Source of the DNA: an uncultured Holophagaceae bacterium
Lineage (GTDB): Bacteria > Acidobacteriota > Holophagae > Holophagales > Holophagaceae
Direction: 5' to 3'
Assembly (NCBI GenBank): GCA_903876615.1
Contig: CAIRAS010000233.1
Location: 1-6,895 of the forward strand
Length of the DNA: 6,895 nucleotides
Shown here: one piece after another, positions 1 to 5,703 of the stretch
Layout of the letters: each line of letters begins with the position of its first letter
How positions within the stretch are numbered: the stretch's first letter is position 1
Notes under the pieces: generated by a model
The model's database searches: none
What the model saw: the letters and a program-made list of their open reading frames with translations, nothing else
Told to the model about the DNA's origin: nothing
Program-made: the position numbers and the translations under genes

Positions 1-1
1 C

Positions 2-580
2 CTCGTCCGCTGGCACCAGGCCACGGTCGCGGAGCTGGGGCCGGTGGCGATCCTCATCACGAACACCGGCGGCCCCAAGGCCGCGGAGTTCGCCAACCTC
101 ACCGATGCGGACTGGTGCGCGGGGGTGGACTCCACCCTCCTCAACGTGGTGCGGATGACCCGCCTGGTGCTGCCGGGCATGCGGGCCCAGCAGTGGGGGC
201 GCATCGTCCACATCACCAGCCTCGTGGCCAAGCAGCCCTACCCCCTGCTCACCATCAGCTCCACGTTGCGGGCGGGGCTCTCAGGCCTGACCCGCACGCT
301 GGCCCTGGAGACGGCCCGGGATGGCATCACCGTGAACGCCCTGCTGCCCGGCCACGTCATGACGGACCGCCAGCTTCACCTGGCCGAAGTGAAGGCCGCG
401 GCCTCCGGCATCACGCCCGAGGAACACTTCGCCCAGCAGGCCGCGGCCATCCCCGTGGGCCGCATCGGCCGCCCGGAGGAGGTCGGCGCCGTCATCGCCT
501 TCCTCTGCAGCCAGCCCGCATCGTATCTCACCGGCCAGAGCCTGCTCGTAGATGGAGGCCTGGTCCAAGGCACCTTCTAA
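2..580 (+). CDS. Atypical SDR-family oxidoreductase, 3-oxoacyl-ACP-reductase-like (C-terminal part)
   Basis: The gene is cut by the left edge; 192 residues are visible, so the N-terminal glycine-rich nucleotide-binding motif is missing. A GTG at 44 is internal, because the frame is open to the edge. Seen: NTGG at visible residues 21-24 in place of the SDR NNAG motif; IVHITS with the catalytic-type Ser at about 73; PG after ITVNALL; and the C-terminal GRIGRPEEVGAVIAFLCS...YLTGQSLLVDGG typical of classical SDRs. Odd: where classical SDRs have YxxxK, this protein reads SSTLRAG, so the active-site Tyr is Ser (about 86) and the Lys is Arg (about 90). From memory, a BKR-like SDR subgroup with NTGGP and S(N/S)TLRAG motifs shares this change, so the gene is probably intact rather than decayed. 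The substrate is unknown and classical NAD(P)H-dependent catalysis is uncertain. Family assignment is firm. Confidence 0.9.
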   Translation, partial: LVRWHQATVAELGPVAILITNTGGPKAAEFANLTDADWCAGVDSTLLNVVRMTRLVLPGMRAQQWGRIVHITSLVAKQPYPLLTISSTLRAGLSGLTRTLALETARDGITVNALLPGHVMTDRQLHLAEVKAAASGITPEEHFAQQAAAIPVGRIGRPEEVGAVIAFLCSQPASYLTGQSLLVDGGLVQGTF

Positions 581-613
581 CGAAAATCGCCGGCCGCAGG
601 CCGACGATTTTCG
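581..613. terminator. Hairpin between convergent genes, putative bidirectional terminator
   Basis: It starts directly after the TAA of the SDR gene. Arms CGAAAATCG (581-589) and CGATTTTCG (605-613) pair perfectly over 9 bp. After one C/A mismatch, a further 5 bp (591-595 with 599-603) close a 3-base loop. The A-tract in one arm and T-tract in the other would give U-rich RNA on the 3' side in both directions. There is no long U-run outside the stem, so factor-independent activity is inferred from the structure and the convergent layout. Confidence 0.75.
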
Positions 614-626
614 CGAGTAACGGCTC

Positions 627-2003
627 CTACTGCTTGATCGCGCTCACCGTCTCGAAGTAGTGGGCGAAGGCGGCCATGCCGCCGCTGGCCTGCTCCCAGT
701 CGTAGTTCTCGTTGGGGGCGTGGTAGCCGTGGCTGGGCAGGCTCAGGCCCAGGAAGAAGACCTCGCAGCCCAGGAGGTCCTCCATGGTCTTCACAGCGCC
801 GATGCTGCCGCCCTCGCGGGTGAAGGAGCAGGGGGCGTCGAAGGCGAAGCGGTAGGCGTCCTTGATGGCCTCGGCATAGGGGCCGGTGACGTGGCCGCTG
901 AAGGGCGCCAGGCCGTGCTCCTCGTGGAACTGGACGTCGGGGAAGTGCTTGGCCACGAAGGCCCGAATGCGCCCAATGGTCTTCTGCTCGTCCATGGCGG
1001 GCACCAGGCGGCAGCTCAGCTTGACCTCGGCCCGGGGCGGCACGGCGCTCTTGATGCCGGGGCCCGTGTAGCCGCCGACGACGCCGTGGACTTCCATGGT
1101 GGGCCGGCCCCAGACGCGCTTCATGACCTTGAGGGGATCCTCGGTGCGCATGCCAGTGATCATGTGGTCCTTCTTGAAGGTCTCCACGCTGAAGCCGGCG
1201 TTGGCCCACTCCTCAAGCTCCTGCTTGCTGGGCTTCACCACCTCGTCATAGAAGCCCGGGATCTTCACCTTGCCGGTCTCGCCGTCCATCATGGCGGCCA
1301 CCACCTTGATGAGCTCCGCCAGGGGGTTGCGGGCGGCGCCGCCCACCACGCCGCTGTGCAGGTCGTGGTCCGCGGTCTCCAGGGTGAGGCGGAAGCCCTT
1401 GAGGCCCCGCAGCCCTGCGGGGGTACTGGGCTTGCCCCGGGTGATCCAGACCGTGTCGCTCACCACGATGGCGTCGGTCTTCAGGCGCGCCTGGTGCAGG
1501 CCCAGGCCGCCCGCGAAGCTCGGGGAGCCGATCTCCTCCTCGGTCTCCCAGAGGAAGTGGATGTTCAGGGGCACGCCGGCGCGGCGGGCCGCCAGGGCGC
1601 CGAAGAAGGCGGTGATGGCCGGGCCCTTGTCGTCGGTGCTGCCGCGCCCGCGGTAGGTGTCGCCGTCCACCACGAAGGTGAAGGGCTCCGCCGTCCACTC
1701 GGGCTCGTTGGCGGGCTGCACGTCCATGTGGTTGTAGACGGTGATGGTGGGTAGGCTGGGATCATCCCCGAACCAGCCGTGGATGAAGGGGTTCCCGCTG
1801 GTCTCCAGGAGCTCGGCCTTGCCGCCGTGGCGCTCGAAGAGGGCCCGGGCCGCCTCGGCCACGCGCCGCACATCCCCCTGGTGGGCGGGATCGGCGCTGA
1901 CGGAGGGGATCTCCACCAGGGTCTTCAGCTCGGCCTCGAAGGTCGAGCGGTTATCAGCGGCGAACTGGGCCAGGGCTTCACGGGTCAGCAGGGACGGATT
2001 CAT
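627..2003 (-). CDS. M20-family metallodipeptidase (CNDP/PepV-like)
   Basis: A 458-residue cytosolic peptidase with no signal peptide, complete for the family. M20 enzymes use two bridged divalent metals (usually Zn or Mn) to hydrolyse dipeptides or similar small amide substrates. Visible motifs: NHMDVQP (H92, D94), GRGSTDDKGP (D124), WETEEEIGS (E156 as general base and E157 as ligand), VSDT (D183), DLHSG (H216, lid/dimerisation domain), RPTMEVHGVVGGYTGPGIKS near 310-329 followed by SCRLVP (R342), REGGS (396-400), and SHGYHAPNE (H428). These correspond to the metal, catalytic and substrate-binding positions of the CNDP-type dipeptidases. The frame is open further upstream, but the ATG at 2003 is preferred: it has GGAG five bases upstream, and MNPSLLTREA begins a normal N-terminal helix. 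The gene is monocistronic here, convergent with the SDR gene and divergent from the Ig-like array. The exact substrate cannot be read from sequence. Confidence 0.95.
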   Translation of the reverse strand: MNPSLLTREALAQFAADNRSTFEAELKTLVEIPSVSADPAHQGDVRRVAEAARALFERHGGKAELLETSGNPFIHGWFGDDPSLPTITVYNHMDVQPANEPEWTAEPFTFVVDGDTYRGRGSTDDKGPAITAFFGALAARRAGVPLNIHFLWETEEEIGSPSFAGGLGLHQARLKTDAIVVSDTVWITRGKPSTPAGLRGLKGFRLTLETADHDLHSGVVGGAARNPLAELIKVVAAMMDGETGKVKIPGFYDEVVKPSKQELEEWANAGFSVETFKKDHMITGMRTEDPLKVMKRVWGRPTMEVHGVVGGYTGPGIKSAVPPRAEVKLSCRLVPAMDEQKTIGRIRAFVAKHFPDVQFHEEHGLAPFSGHVTGPYAEAIKDAYRFAFDAPCSFTREGGSIGAVKTMEDLLGCEVFFLGLSLPSHGYHAPNENYDWEQASGGMAAFAHYFETVSAIKQ

Positions 2004-2008
2004 GGGCG

Positions 2009-2012
2009 CTCC
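2009..2012 (-). promoter_or_regulatory. Ribosome binding site deciding the dipeptidase start
   Basis: GGAG on the minus strand lies five bases before the ATG at 2003. The upstream in-frame starts at 2099 and 2027 lack a comparable motif, and they would add a Cys- and Gly-rich extension not expected in M20 enzymes. Confidence 0.75.
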
Positions 2013-2040
2013 ATAAGGGGAACCCATGATCCCACAGGTG

Positions 2041-2061
2041 CCCTTGGTGTCTAGACAAGGG
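2041..2061. promoter_or_regulatory. Palindrome, candidate operator upstream of the dipeptidase gene
   Basis: CCCTTG (2041-2046) and CAAGGG (2056-2061) form a 6-bp inverted repeat. An overlapping 10-base perfect palindrome, TGTCTAGACA, occupies 2048-2057. It lies about 40-60 bases upstream of the dipeptidase ATG, where a repressor or activator site would fit. No regulator family is recognised and no other copy was seen in the window. Confidence 0.3.
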
Positions 2062-2090
2062 CCCGGGTTCGCTCGACACCCCGCACAGAA

Positions 2091-2103
2091 CCCGGTCACC
2101 GGG
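2091..2103. repeat. Perfect 6-bp inverted repeat with one central base
   Basis: CCCGGT, a central C, then ACCGGG. Short GC-rich palindromes arise by chance in such DNA, so this is recorded only as a possible protein-binding site or small hairpin. Confidence 0.3.
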
Positions 2104-2138
2104 CAGCCTAAGACTCAGGTCGAAGGCGCCCACAAGTG

Positions 2139-2190
2139 GACCCTCGCCGCTAGAGACAGGGGAGGAGGGTCGGTCGAAACCAGGAGACCC
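2139..2190 (+). other. Mutually exclusive inverted repeats, possible structured leader
   Basis: GAGGGTC (2165-2171) can pair with GACCCTC (2139-2145) over 7 bp. Alternatively its GGGTC part (2167-2171) can pair with GACCC (2186-2190), enclosing an inner GGT-CGAA-ACC hairpin (2172-2181). The two pairings cannot coexist, as in a conformational switch. It would matter only if transcription toward the lipoprotein gene starts upstream of 2139, which is not shown; the AT-rich promoter-like patch lies downstream of it. Confidence 0.25.
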
Positions 2191-2199
2191 CGGAAGGGA

Positions 2200-2275
2200 T
2201 TAAAAAAAATTTAGACAAATCACCCAAAGTCCTTCCAGGACTACCATTTGAAATCGATATATACGACAAACCACT
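2200..2275 (+). promoter_or_regulatory. AT-rich patch, probable promoter zone of the Ig-like array
   Basis: This is the only clearly AT-rich stretch in a GC-rich window. It includes an A8 run (2202-2209), TTAGACA (2211-2217) and the TATATA element at 2258-2263. The TATATA could be a -10 element, but a good -35 at 16-18 bp spacing is not visible. A small perfect hairpin, AGTCC-TTCCA-GGACT (2228-2242), lies within the patch. Position and composition support a promoter; the exact elements are unresolved. Confidence 0.45.
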
Positions 2276-2315
2276 TAGGCTGTTTCGGCGTGGATGACCG
2301 CGCCAGTGTGAGTGG

Positions 2316-3728
2316 ATGATTCGTAAAATTTTGCCAGTCTTCGCGGTATTCCTGGCCCTGCTCCTGGGTTGCCGGGAGTCCAGCGGCCCGGCCCCGAATC
2401 CGCAGCCGCCCACCCTCGCGCCAACCATCAGCAGCCTCAGCGCCACACTGGCCAGCATCACCGCGGGCACCGCCGTTTCCCTGACGGCCACGTTCTCCAA
2501 CGGCAGCGGCACCATCGACCATGGCGTGGGTGCTGTCACGAGCGGGACCCCCGTCCCCGTCATCCCCCTCACGACCACCACCTACACCCTGACGGTGACC
2601 AACACCTCAGGCCAGTCCGCCCAGGCCACCACGACCGTGACGGTGGTGCCCGCGCCCCAGGCGCAGGAGCTCCGGGCTTCCACCAGCTCCCCTTTATATG
2701 GGGGCACCTTCACCCTGACCCCGGTCTACGCCGACGGCACCGCAGGCCTTGACGGGAGTCTGACCTGCCCCGCCAGCGGCGTGGCGACCGAGCCCATCCT
2801 CGCCCAGTGGTCGGGCCCCCGCACCTATACCTTGACGGTCACCAACAGCCTGGGGGCCACCGCGACGATCTCCGTCATCGTGACGCCCCAGGTGGTGGTG
2901 GTGTCACCCATCTCCTCCACCGGCAGTTTTATCACGACGTCTCAGTCCATCTCCTTCACGGCCAGCGTGACCGGGGCCCAGGACACCAGCCTGGAGTGGT
3001 CTGTCGATGGGATCCCTGGCGGCAACGCCACGGTGGGGATTCTCAGCCCCGGGGGGCTCTACACCGCCCCAGCCACCCCCGGCACCCACACCATCACGGC
3101 ACGGTCGCGGGCCAACGCGCAGGTCTTCCAGGGCTTCGTGGTGCAGGTGGTGCTTCCTCCGGCCTTCAACAGTGCCCTGGTCGCGAACCCCTCGGCGGTG
3201 GCCTACGGGGGCTCCAGCACCCTGTCCGCGGCCTTCATCAACGGGGTGGGACGCCTCACGGGTGGGGGTGTGGATCAGGGGGTCACCAGCCCCATGAGCT
3301 GGACCACGCCAGCCCTCACAGCCACGACCACCTTCCTCCTGACGGTCACCAACCCTGCGGGGGATGCCCTCACCGGGCGCGTGACTGTCACCGTGACGCC
3401 GGTGCTGATGACGGATCTGACGGCCGCGCCGAACCTGCTCACCCTGACCCGTTCCCTCCAGATCACAGGCGGGCAGGTGAGCCAGGCCCAGAACCCGGCC
3501 GTGGTCTGGTCCGTCAACGGCGTGACCGGAGGGAACTCCACGGTGGGAACCCTCACCGCCACGGGGCTCTACACCGCGCCCGCGGTCCTGCCCAGCCCGG
3601 GGGGTGCGGTCACGATCCGCTGTGTGTCTGTGACCAACCCCTCGGTCTTCCGGGAGCTGGCCCTGACCCTGGTGCCGCTGCCCGCCATCGAGTCCTTCCA
3701 AGTCATCTCTCCTCCTCCCGTGCGCTGA
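2316..3728 (+). CDS. Lipoprotein with five Ig-like modules
   Basis: A 470-residue exported protein. The N-terminus MIRKILPVFAVFLALLLGC is a lipoprotein signal peptide with lipobox LLGC (Cys19), followed by a Ser/Pro-rich linker to about residue 36. Five beta-rich modules follow: type A 36-111, A 114-190, B 191-279, A 281-361, B 362-454. Type A shows YGGxxTLT and TTTYTLTVTN; type B shows WSVDGIPGGNATVG and GLYTAPATPG, resembling Big_2-type bacterial Ig folds. A short tail (455-470, PAIESFQVI...) stops where another module would begin. No catalytic domain is present, so a surface role (adhesion, matrix or scaffold) is inferred only. The ribosome binding site is weak (GAG close to the ATG); the start rests on the lipobox. 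The stop TGA shares its A with an ATG in the next gene's frame (TGATG), so translational coupling is possible. Probably anchored in the outer membrane. Confidence 0.88.
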   Translation: MIRKILPVFAVFLALLLGCRESSGPAPNPQPPTLAPTISSLSATLASITAGTAVSLTATFSNGSGTIDHGVGAVTSGTPVPVIPLTTTTYTLTVTNTSGQSAQATTTVTVVPAPQAQELRASTSSPLYGGTFTLTPVYADGTAGLDGSLTCPASGVATEPILAQWSGPRTYTLTVTNSLGATATISVIVTPQVVVVSPISSTGSFITTSQSISFTASVTGAQDTSLEWSVDGIPGGNATVGILSPGGLYTAPATPGTHTITARSRANAQVFQGFVVQVVLPPAFNSALVANPSAVAYGGSSTLSAAFINGVGRLTGGGVDQGVTSPMSWTTPALTATTTFLLTVTNPAGDALTGRVTVTVTPVLMTDLTAAPNLLTLTRSLQITGGQVSQAQNPAVVWSVNGVTGGNSTVGTLTATGLYTAPAVLPSPGGAVTIRCVSVTNPSVFRELALTLVPLPAIESFQVISPPPVR

Positions 3729-3739
3729 TGGCGCATTCA

Positions 3740-3869
3740 CGTCCTCTGCCTAAGCCCACCGGAGCTCCCATGCGACCCACTTCGACGCTCGTCTCCTTCA
3801 ACCAGCCGACCCCAGCTGCTCGTCCTGAACCTGCCTCCACCGGAGAACCCATGCGACCCAACTCGGCGC
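3740..3869 (+). repeat. In-frame duplication of a translation start region (81-bp period)
   Basis: Copy 1 is 3740-3788 and copy 2 is 3821-3869, matching at 37 of 49 positions by my count. The core (3756-3788 against 3837-3869) matches at 28 of 33. Both copies hold CCACCGGAG, a five-base spacer ending in CCC, then ATGCGACCCA. Each therefore has its own GGAG ribosome binding site and ATG (3770 and 3851), in the same frame. The encoded peptides are alike (RPLPKPTGAPMRPTST and RPEPASTGEPMRPNSA). Confidence 0.8.
3842..3845 (+). promoter_or_regulatory. Ribosome binding site preferred for the second Ig-like gene
   Basis: GGAG lies five bases before the ATG at 3851. An equally good GGAG at 3761-3764 precedes the in-frame ATG at 3770. 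The later site is preferred because it gives a shorter n-region before the hydrophobic signal segment. A third in-frame ATG (3908) would give the most ordinary signal peptide but has only AGGG eight bases upstream. Confidence 0.45.
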
Positions 3870-5587
3870 CCCTTGCCACCCACCTGCGGGGCCACAGGGC
3901 CCTCCCCATGGCCAGTCTGGTCTGGTGGTTCGGTCGGACCTGTCGGCCTGGCTTTGCCTTGCTGGTAGGGCTGTTCCTCTGCATGGGAGGGCTCGCCAGA
4001 GCCAGCGGGACGAGCCATGCCCTGTTCAATTTTGGCGAACCCACCTCGGTGGAAGTGTCCTATGGCAGCACCGTGTCCATGAAGGGGGTCTTCTCGAATG
4101 GCACCGGTGTCATCAAGGACCAGGGCGGGACCACCACCTTCGCCACAGTGGTCTCTGGCACCACCTACACCACGGATGCCCTCTCCTCAAACAAGACCTA
4201 CACCCTCACCGTCACCAATCCCGCGGGCGATTCCGTCACGGCCAGCGTGGATGTGACCGTCACTCAGATCAGCGTGGGGGCCGTCAGCCCGGCCCTGCCA
4301 GCCGTGACCGTCTCTGGCACGAAGCAGTTCTCGGCCACGGCCACGGGTGGCGCGGACAACGGCGTCACCTGGTCCGTGGATGGCGTGCTCGGTGGCAATG
4401 ACACCGTGGGCAGAATCACCATCGGCGGCCTGTACACCGCGCCAGCCACCCCGGGATCCCACACCATCACCGCCAAGGCAGGGCTGGATGCCACCAAGTT
4501 CTCCAGCACCACCGTCTCGGTCGTCGCCGCACCCGTGGCCACCAGCCTCGTGGCTTCGAACTCGAACCCCCTCTATGGGGCAACCTTTACCCTGACCCCG
4601 ACCTATGCCAACGGCACCGGCAGCATCGACTACAGCGTGACCTGCCCCGCCACTGGCGTGGCCTCGGCCGCCGTGCCCACCACCTGGTCCGGCGCGCGAA
4701 CCTTCACCCTGACCGTCACCAACACTGCGGGAGATTCGACCAGCACTTCGGTGATCGTCACCGGCCAGACCGTGGTCGTGGCGGCTGTGAGCCCGGCCAG
4801 CAAGTATGTCACCGCCTCTCACAGCGCCAGCTTCAGCTCCAGCGTCACCGGCGCCCTGGACACCAGCCTCGACTGGGCTGTGGTTGAGGGTTCCGGTGGC
4901 ACCATCACCTCTGGCGGCATCTACACTGCGCCCACCACACCGGGAACCTACACCATCACGGCCACCTCCCACGCCAACTCGGGTGTGAGCCGGTCCGCCA
5001 CTGTGACCGTGGTCGCCCTGCCCACCCTGGGGAGCGCCTTCACCGCCGGCACCCCGACCGTGAATTACGGTGGCACCACCACCCTCACGGCTACCTTCAG
5101 CGATGGCACCGCCCGCATCACCGGCGGCGTCTCGGATGAGGCGGTTACCAGCCCCGTCAGCTTCACCACCCCGGCCCTGACCGCCACCACCACCTACACC
5201 CTGACCCTCACCAACCTGGCCGGAGACACCGTCACTACCACCGTGACCGTCACCGTGACCGCTGTGACCATGAGCTCCGTCACGGCGCCCAAGGACAAGG
5301 TCAGCCTCACCAAGACCCTCCAGTTCTCCGGTGGGTCCGTGTCCAACGCGGTGAACTCCAATGTGGTCTGGAAGGTGAACGGGGTCGCCAGCGGGAATGC
5401 CGAGCTGGGGACCATCAGCGCCACGGGCCTCTACACCGCCCCGGCGACGATGCCCTCCATGACGGCTCCAGCCACGGGCGGCACCGTGATCATCCGCTGC
5501 GAGTCTGCGGCCAACCCCGCGGTCTACACGGAGCTGACGATCACGCTCTATGCGCTGCCCACGATCACGAGCTTCGAGCTGCTCTAA
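3851..5587 (+). CDS. Secreted protein with six alternating Ig-like modules
   Basis: A 578-residue protein from this start; starts at 3728, 3770 or 3908 would give 619, 605 or 559. The N-terminus is a basic segment, the hydrophobic core FALLVGLFLCMGGLA (about 35-49), then ARAS, a plausible signal peptidase I site. Cys44 is not in a lipobox (preceded by FL), so it is not called a lipoprotein. Modules: A 57-137, B 138-226, A 227-304, B 305-388, A 389-470, B 471-567. Type B units carry WSVDGVLGGNDTVG and GLYTAPATPG; the middle B unit lacks the GGNxTVG loop (DWAVVEGSGG). From residue 227 the order A-B-A-B matches the lipoprotein from residue 114, so the two are paralogues differing by one B module. 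The protein ends with ALPTITSFELL, a few residues into a would-be next module. No enzymatic motif is seen; a structural surface or extracellular role is inferred. Confidence 0.85.
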   Translation: MRPNSAPLATHLRGHRALPMASLVWWFGRTCRPGFALLVGLFLCMGGLARASGTSHALFNFGEPTSVEVSYGSTVSMKGVFSNGTGVIKDQGGTTTFATVVSGTTYTTDALSSNKTYTLTVTNPAGDSVTASVDVTVTQISVGAVSPALPAVTVSGTKQFSATATGGADNGVTWSVDGVLGGNDTVGRITIGGLYTAPATPGSHTITAKAGLDATKFSSTTVSVVAAPVATSLVASNSNPLYGATFTLTPTYANGTGSIDYSVTCPATGVASAAVPTTWSGARTFTLTVTNTAGDSTSTSVIVTGQTVVVAAVSPASKYVTASHSASFSSSVTGALDTSLDWAVVEGSGGTITSGGIYTAPTTPGTYTITATSHANSGVSRSATVTVVALPTLGSAFTAGTPTVNYGGTTTLTATFSDGTARITGGVSDEAVTSPVSFTTPALTATTTYTLTLTNLAGDTVTTTVTVTVTAVTMSSVTAPKDKVSLTKTLQFSGGSVSNAVNSNVVWKVNGVASGNAELGTISATGLYTAPATMPSMTAPATGGTVIIRCESAANPAVYTELTITLYALPTITSFELL

Positions 5588-5594
5588 CGCAGCT
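5577..5594 (+). other. Small hairpin across the stop codon of the second Ig-like gene
   Basis: AGCTGC (5577-5582) pairs with GCAGCT (5589-5594) around a six-base loop that contains most of the TAA. It lacks a following U-tract and may be incidental. Confidence 0.35.
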
Positions 5595-5660
5595 GTCTGC
5601 CCGAAGTTGATGATTACGTTCCAAGCACTGTCCACGATCCCAAGCTTCGAGCTGAGCTAA
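5594..5660 (+). pseudogene. Vestigial C-terminus of an Ig-like paralogue
   Basis: Read in its own frame (codons from 5595, stop TAA 5658-5660), this stretch gives VCPKLMITFQALSTIPSFEL plus a final Ser. It aligns without gaps to the end of the preceding protein, VYTELTITLYALPTITSFEL plus a final Leu. It is out of frame with that gene, has no start or ribosome binding site, and is too short to function, so it is read as a remnant. Many differences change the amino acid, which fits loss of coding constraint. Confidence 0.65.
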
Positions 5661-5681
5661 CGCAGCCTGAAGCTTGGGATC
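5636..5681 (+). terminator. Strong hairpin after the second Ig-like gene, putative terminator
   Basis: GATCCCAAGCTTC (5636-5648) and GAAGCTTGGGATC (5669-5681) pair perfectly over 13 bp. An inner GCTG/CAGC stem (5651-5654 with 5663-5666) follows, with an eight-base loop. It is followed by CTTCCCC, not a clear U-run, so intrinsic termination is uncertain; it could instead stabilise the mRNA 3' end. The left arm lies inside the second unit of the 73-bp duplication and the right arm outside it. Confidence 0.6.
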
Positions 5682-5703
5682 CTTCCCCAGGCACTTGAAC
5701 CCC

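Larger units (their letters stand above)
2004..2315. promoter_or_regulatory. Divergent intergenic region between dipeptidase and Ig-like lipoprotein genes
   Basis: No credible gene lies in these 312 bases. They must carry the promoters for both divergent genes. The half next to the dipeptidase is GC-rich with two palindromes; the half next to the lipoprotein gene is AT-rich. I could not find a convincing -35/-10 pair for the dipeptidase. No riboswitch class that I know matches the region. Confidence 0.6.
5521..5666 (+). repeat. Abutting 73-bp head-to-tail duplication of the gene's 3' end
   Basis: Unit 1 is 5521-5593 (last codons, TAA and CGCAGC); unit 2 is 5594-5666 with no gap between them. 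By my alignment 57 of 73 positions match without indels, including an identical run (GCTTCGAGCTG) and a conserved CTAACGCAGC end. Divergence is spread over the unit, so the duplication is not recent, or unit 2 came from a diverged paralogue. Confidence 0.85.

Noticed and set aside
660..1754. Long plus-strand open frame (364 residues) opposite the dipeptidase gene
   Set aside because: It is antisense to a gene with complete M20 motifs. Its translation is Gly/Ala/His/Val-rich without domains, as expected from codon bias in GC-rich DNA.
2004..2099. N-terminal extension of the dipeptidase to the ATG at 2099
   Set aside because: The added 32 residues are Cys/Gly-rich and unlike M20 N-termini. The ATG at 2003 has a good GGAG at five bases.
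2130..2200. Riboswitch (c-di-GMP, TPP, glycine, cobalamin or similar)
   Set aside because: I compared it with consensus motifs from memory and found no match. Only generic inverted repeats are visible.
2026..2214. Small plus-strand open frame (62 residues) in the intergenic region
   Set aside because: It has no ribosome binding site, an unconvincing composition, and overlaps the likely regulatory palindromes and inverted repeats.
2807..3727. Upstream in-frame extension of the second Ig-like gene, making a 926-residue frame
   Set aside because: This part is the +2 shadow of the lipoprotein gene, rich in His, Pro, Gly and Arg. Ig-like and signal features begin only after 3728.
3971..3984. Lipobox in the second Ig-like protein (Cys44)
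   Set aside because: The residue before Cys is Leu, not Gly/Ala/Ser, and the following residues suit signal peptidase I cleavage after ARA.
4187..5635. Minus-strand open frame (482 residues) across the second Ig-like gene, with similar ones at 2904-3740 and 5791-6474
   Set aside because: They have Gly/Arg/His/Asp-rich composition mirroring the Thr/Val/Ala codons of the sense genes. They have no recognisable motifs or credible starts.
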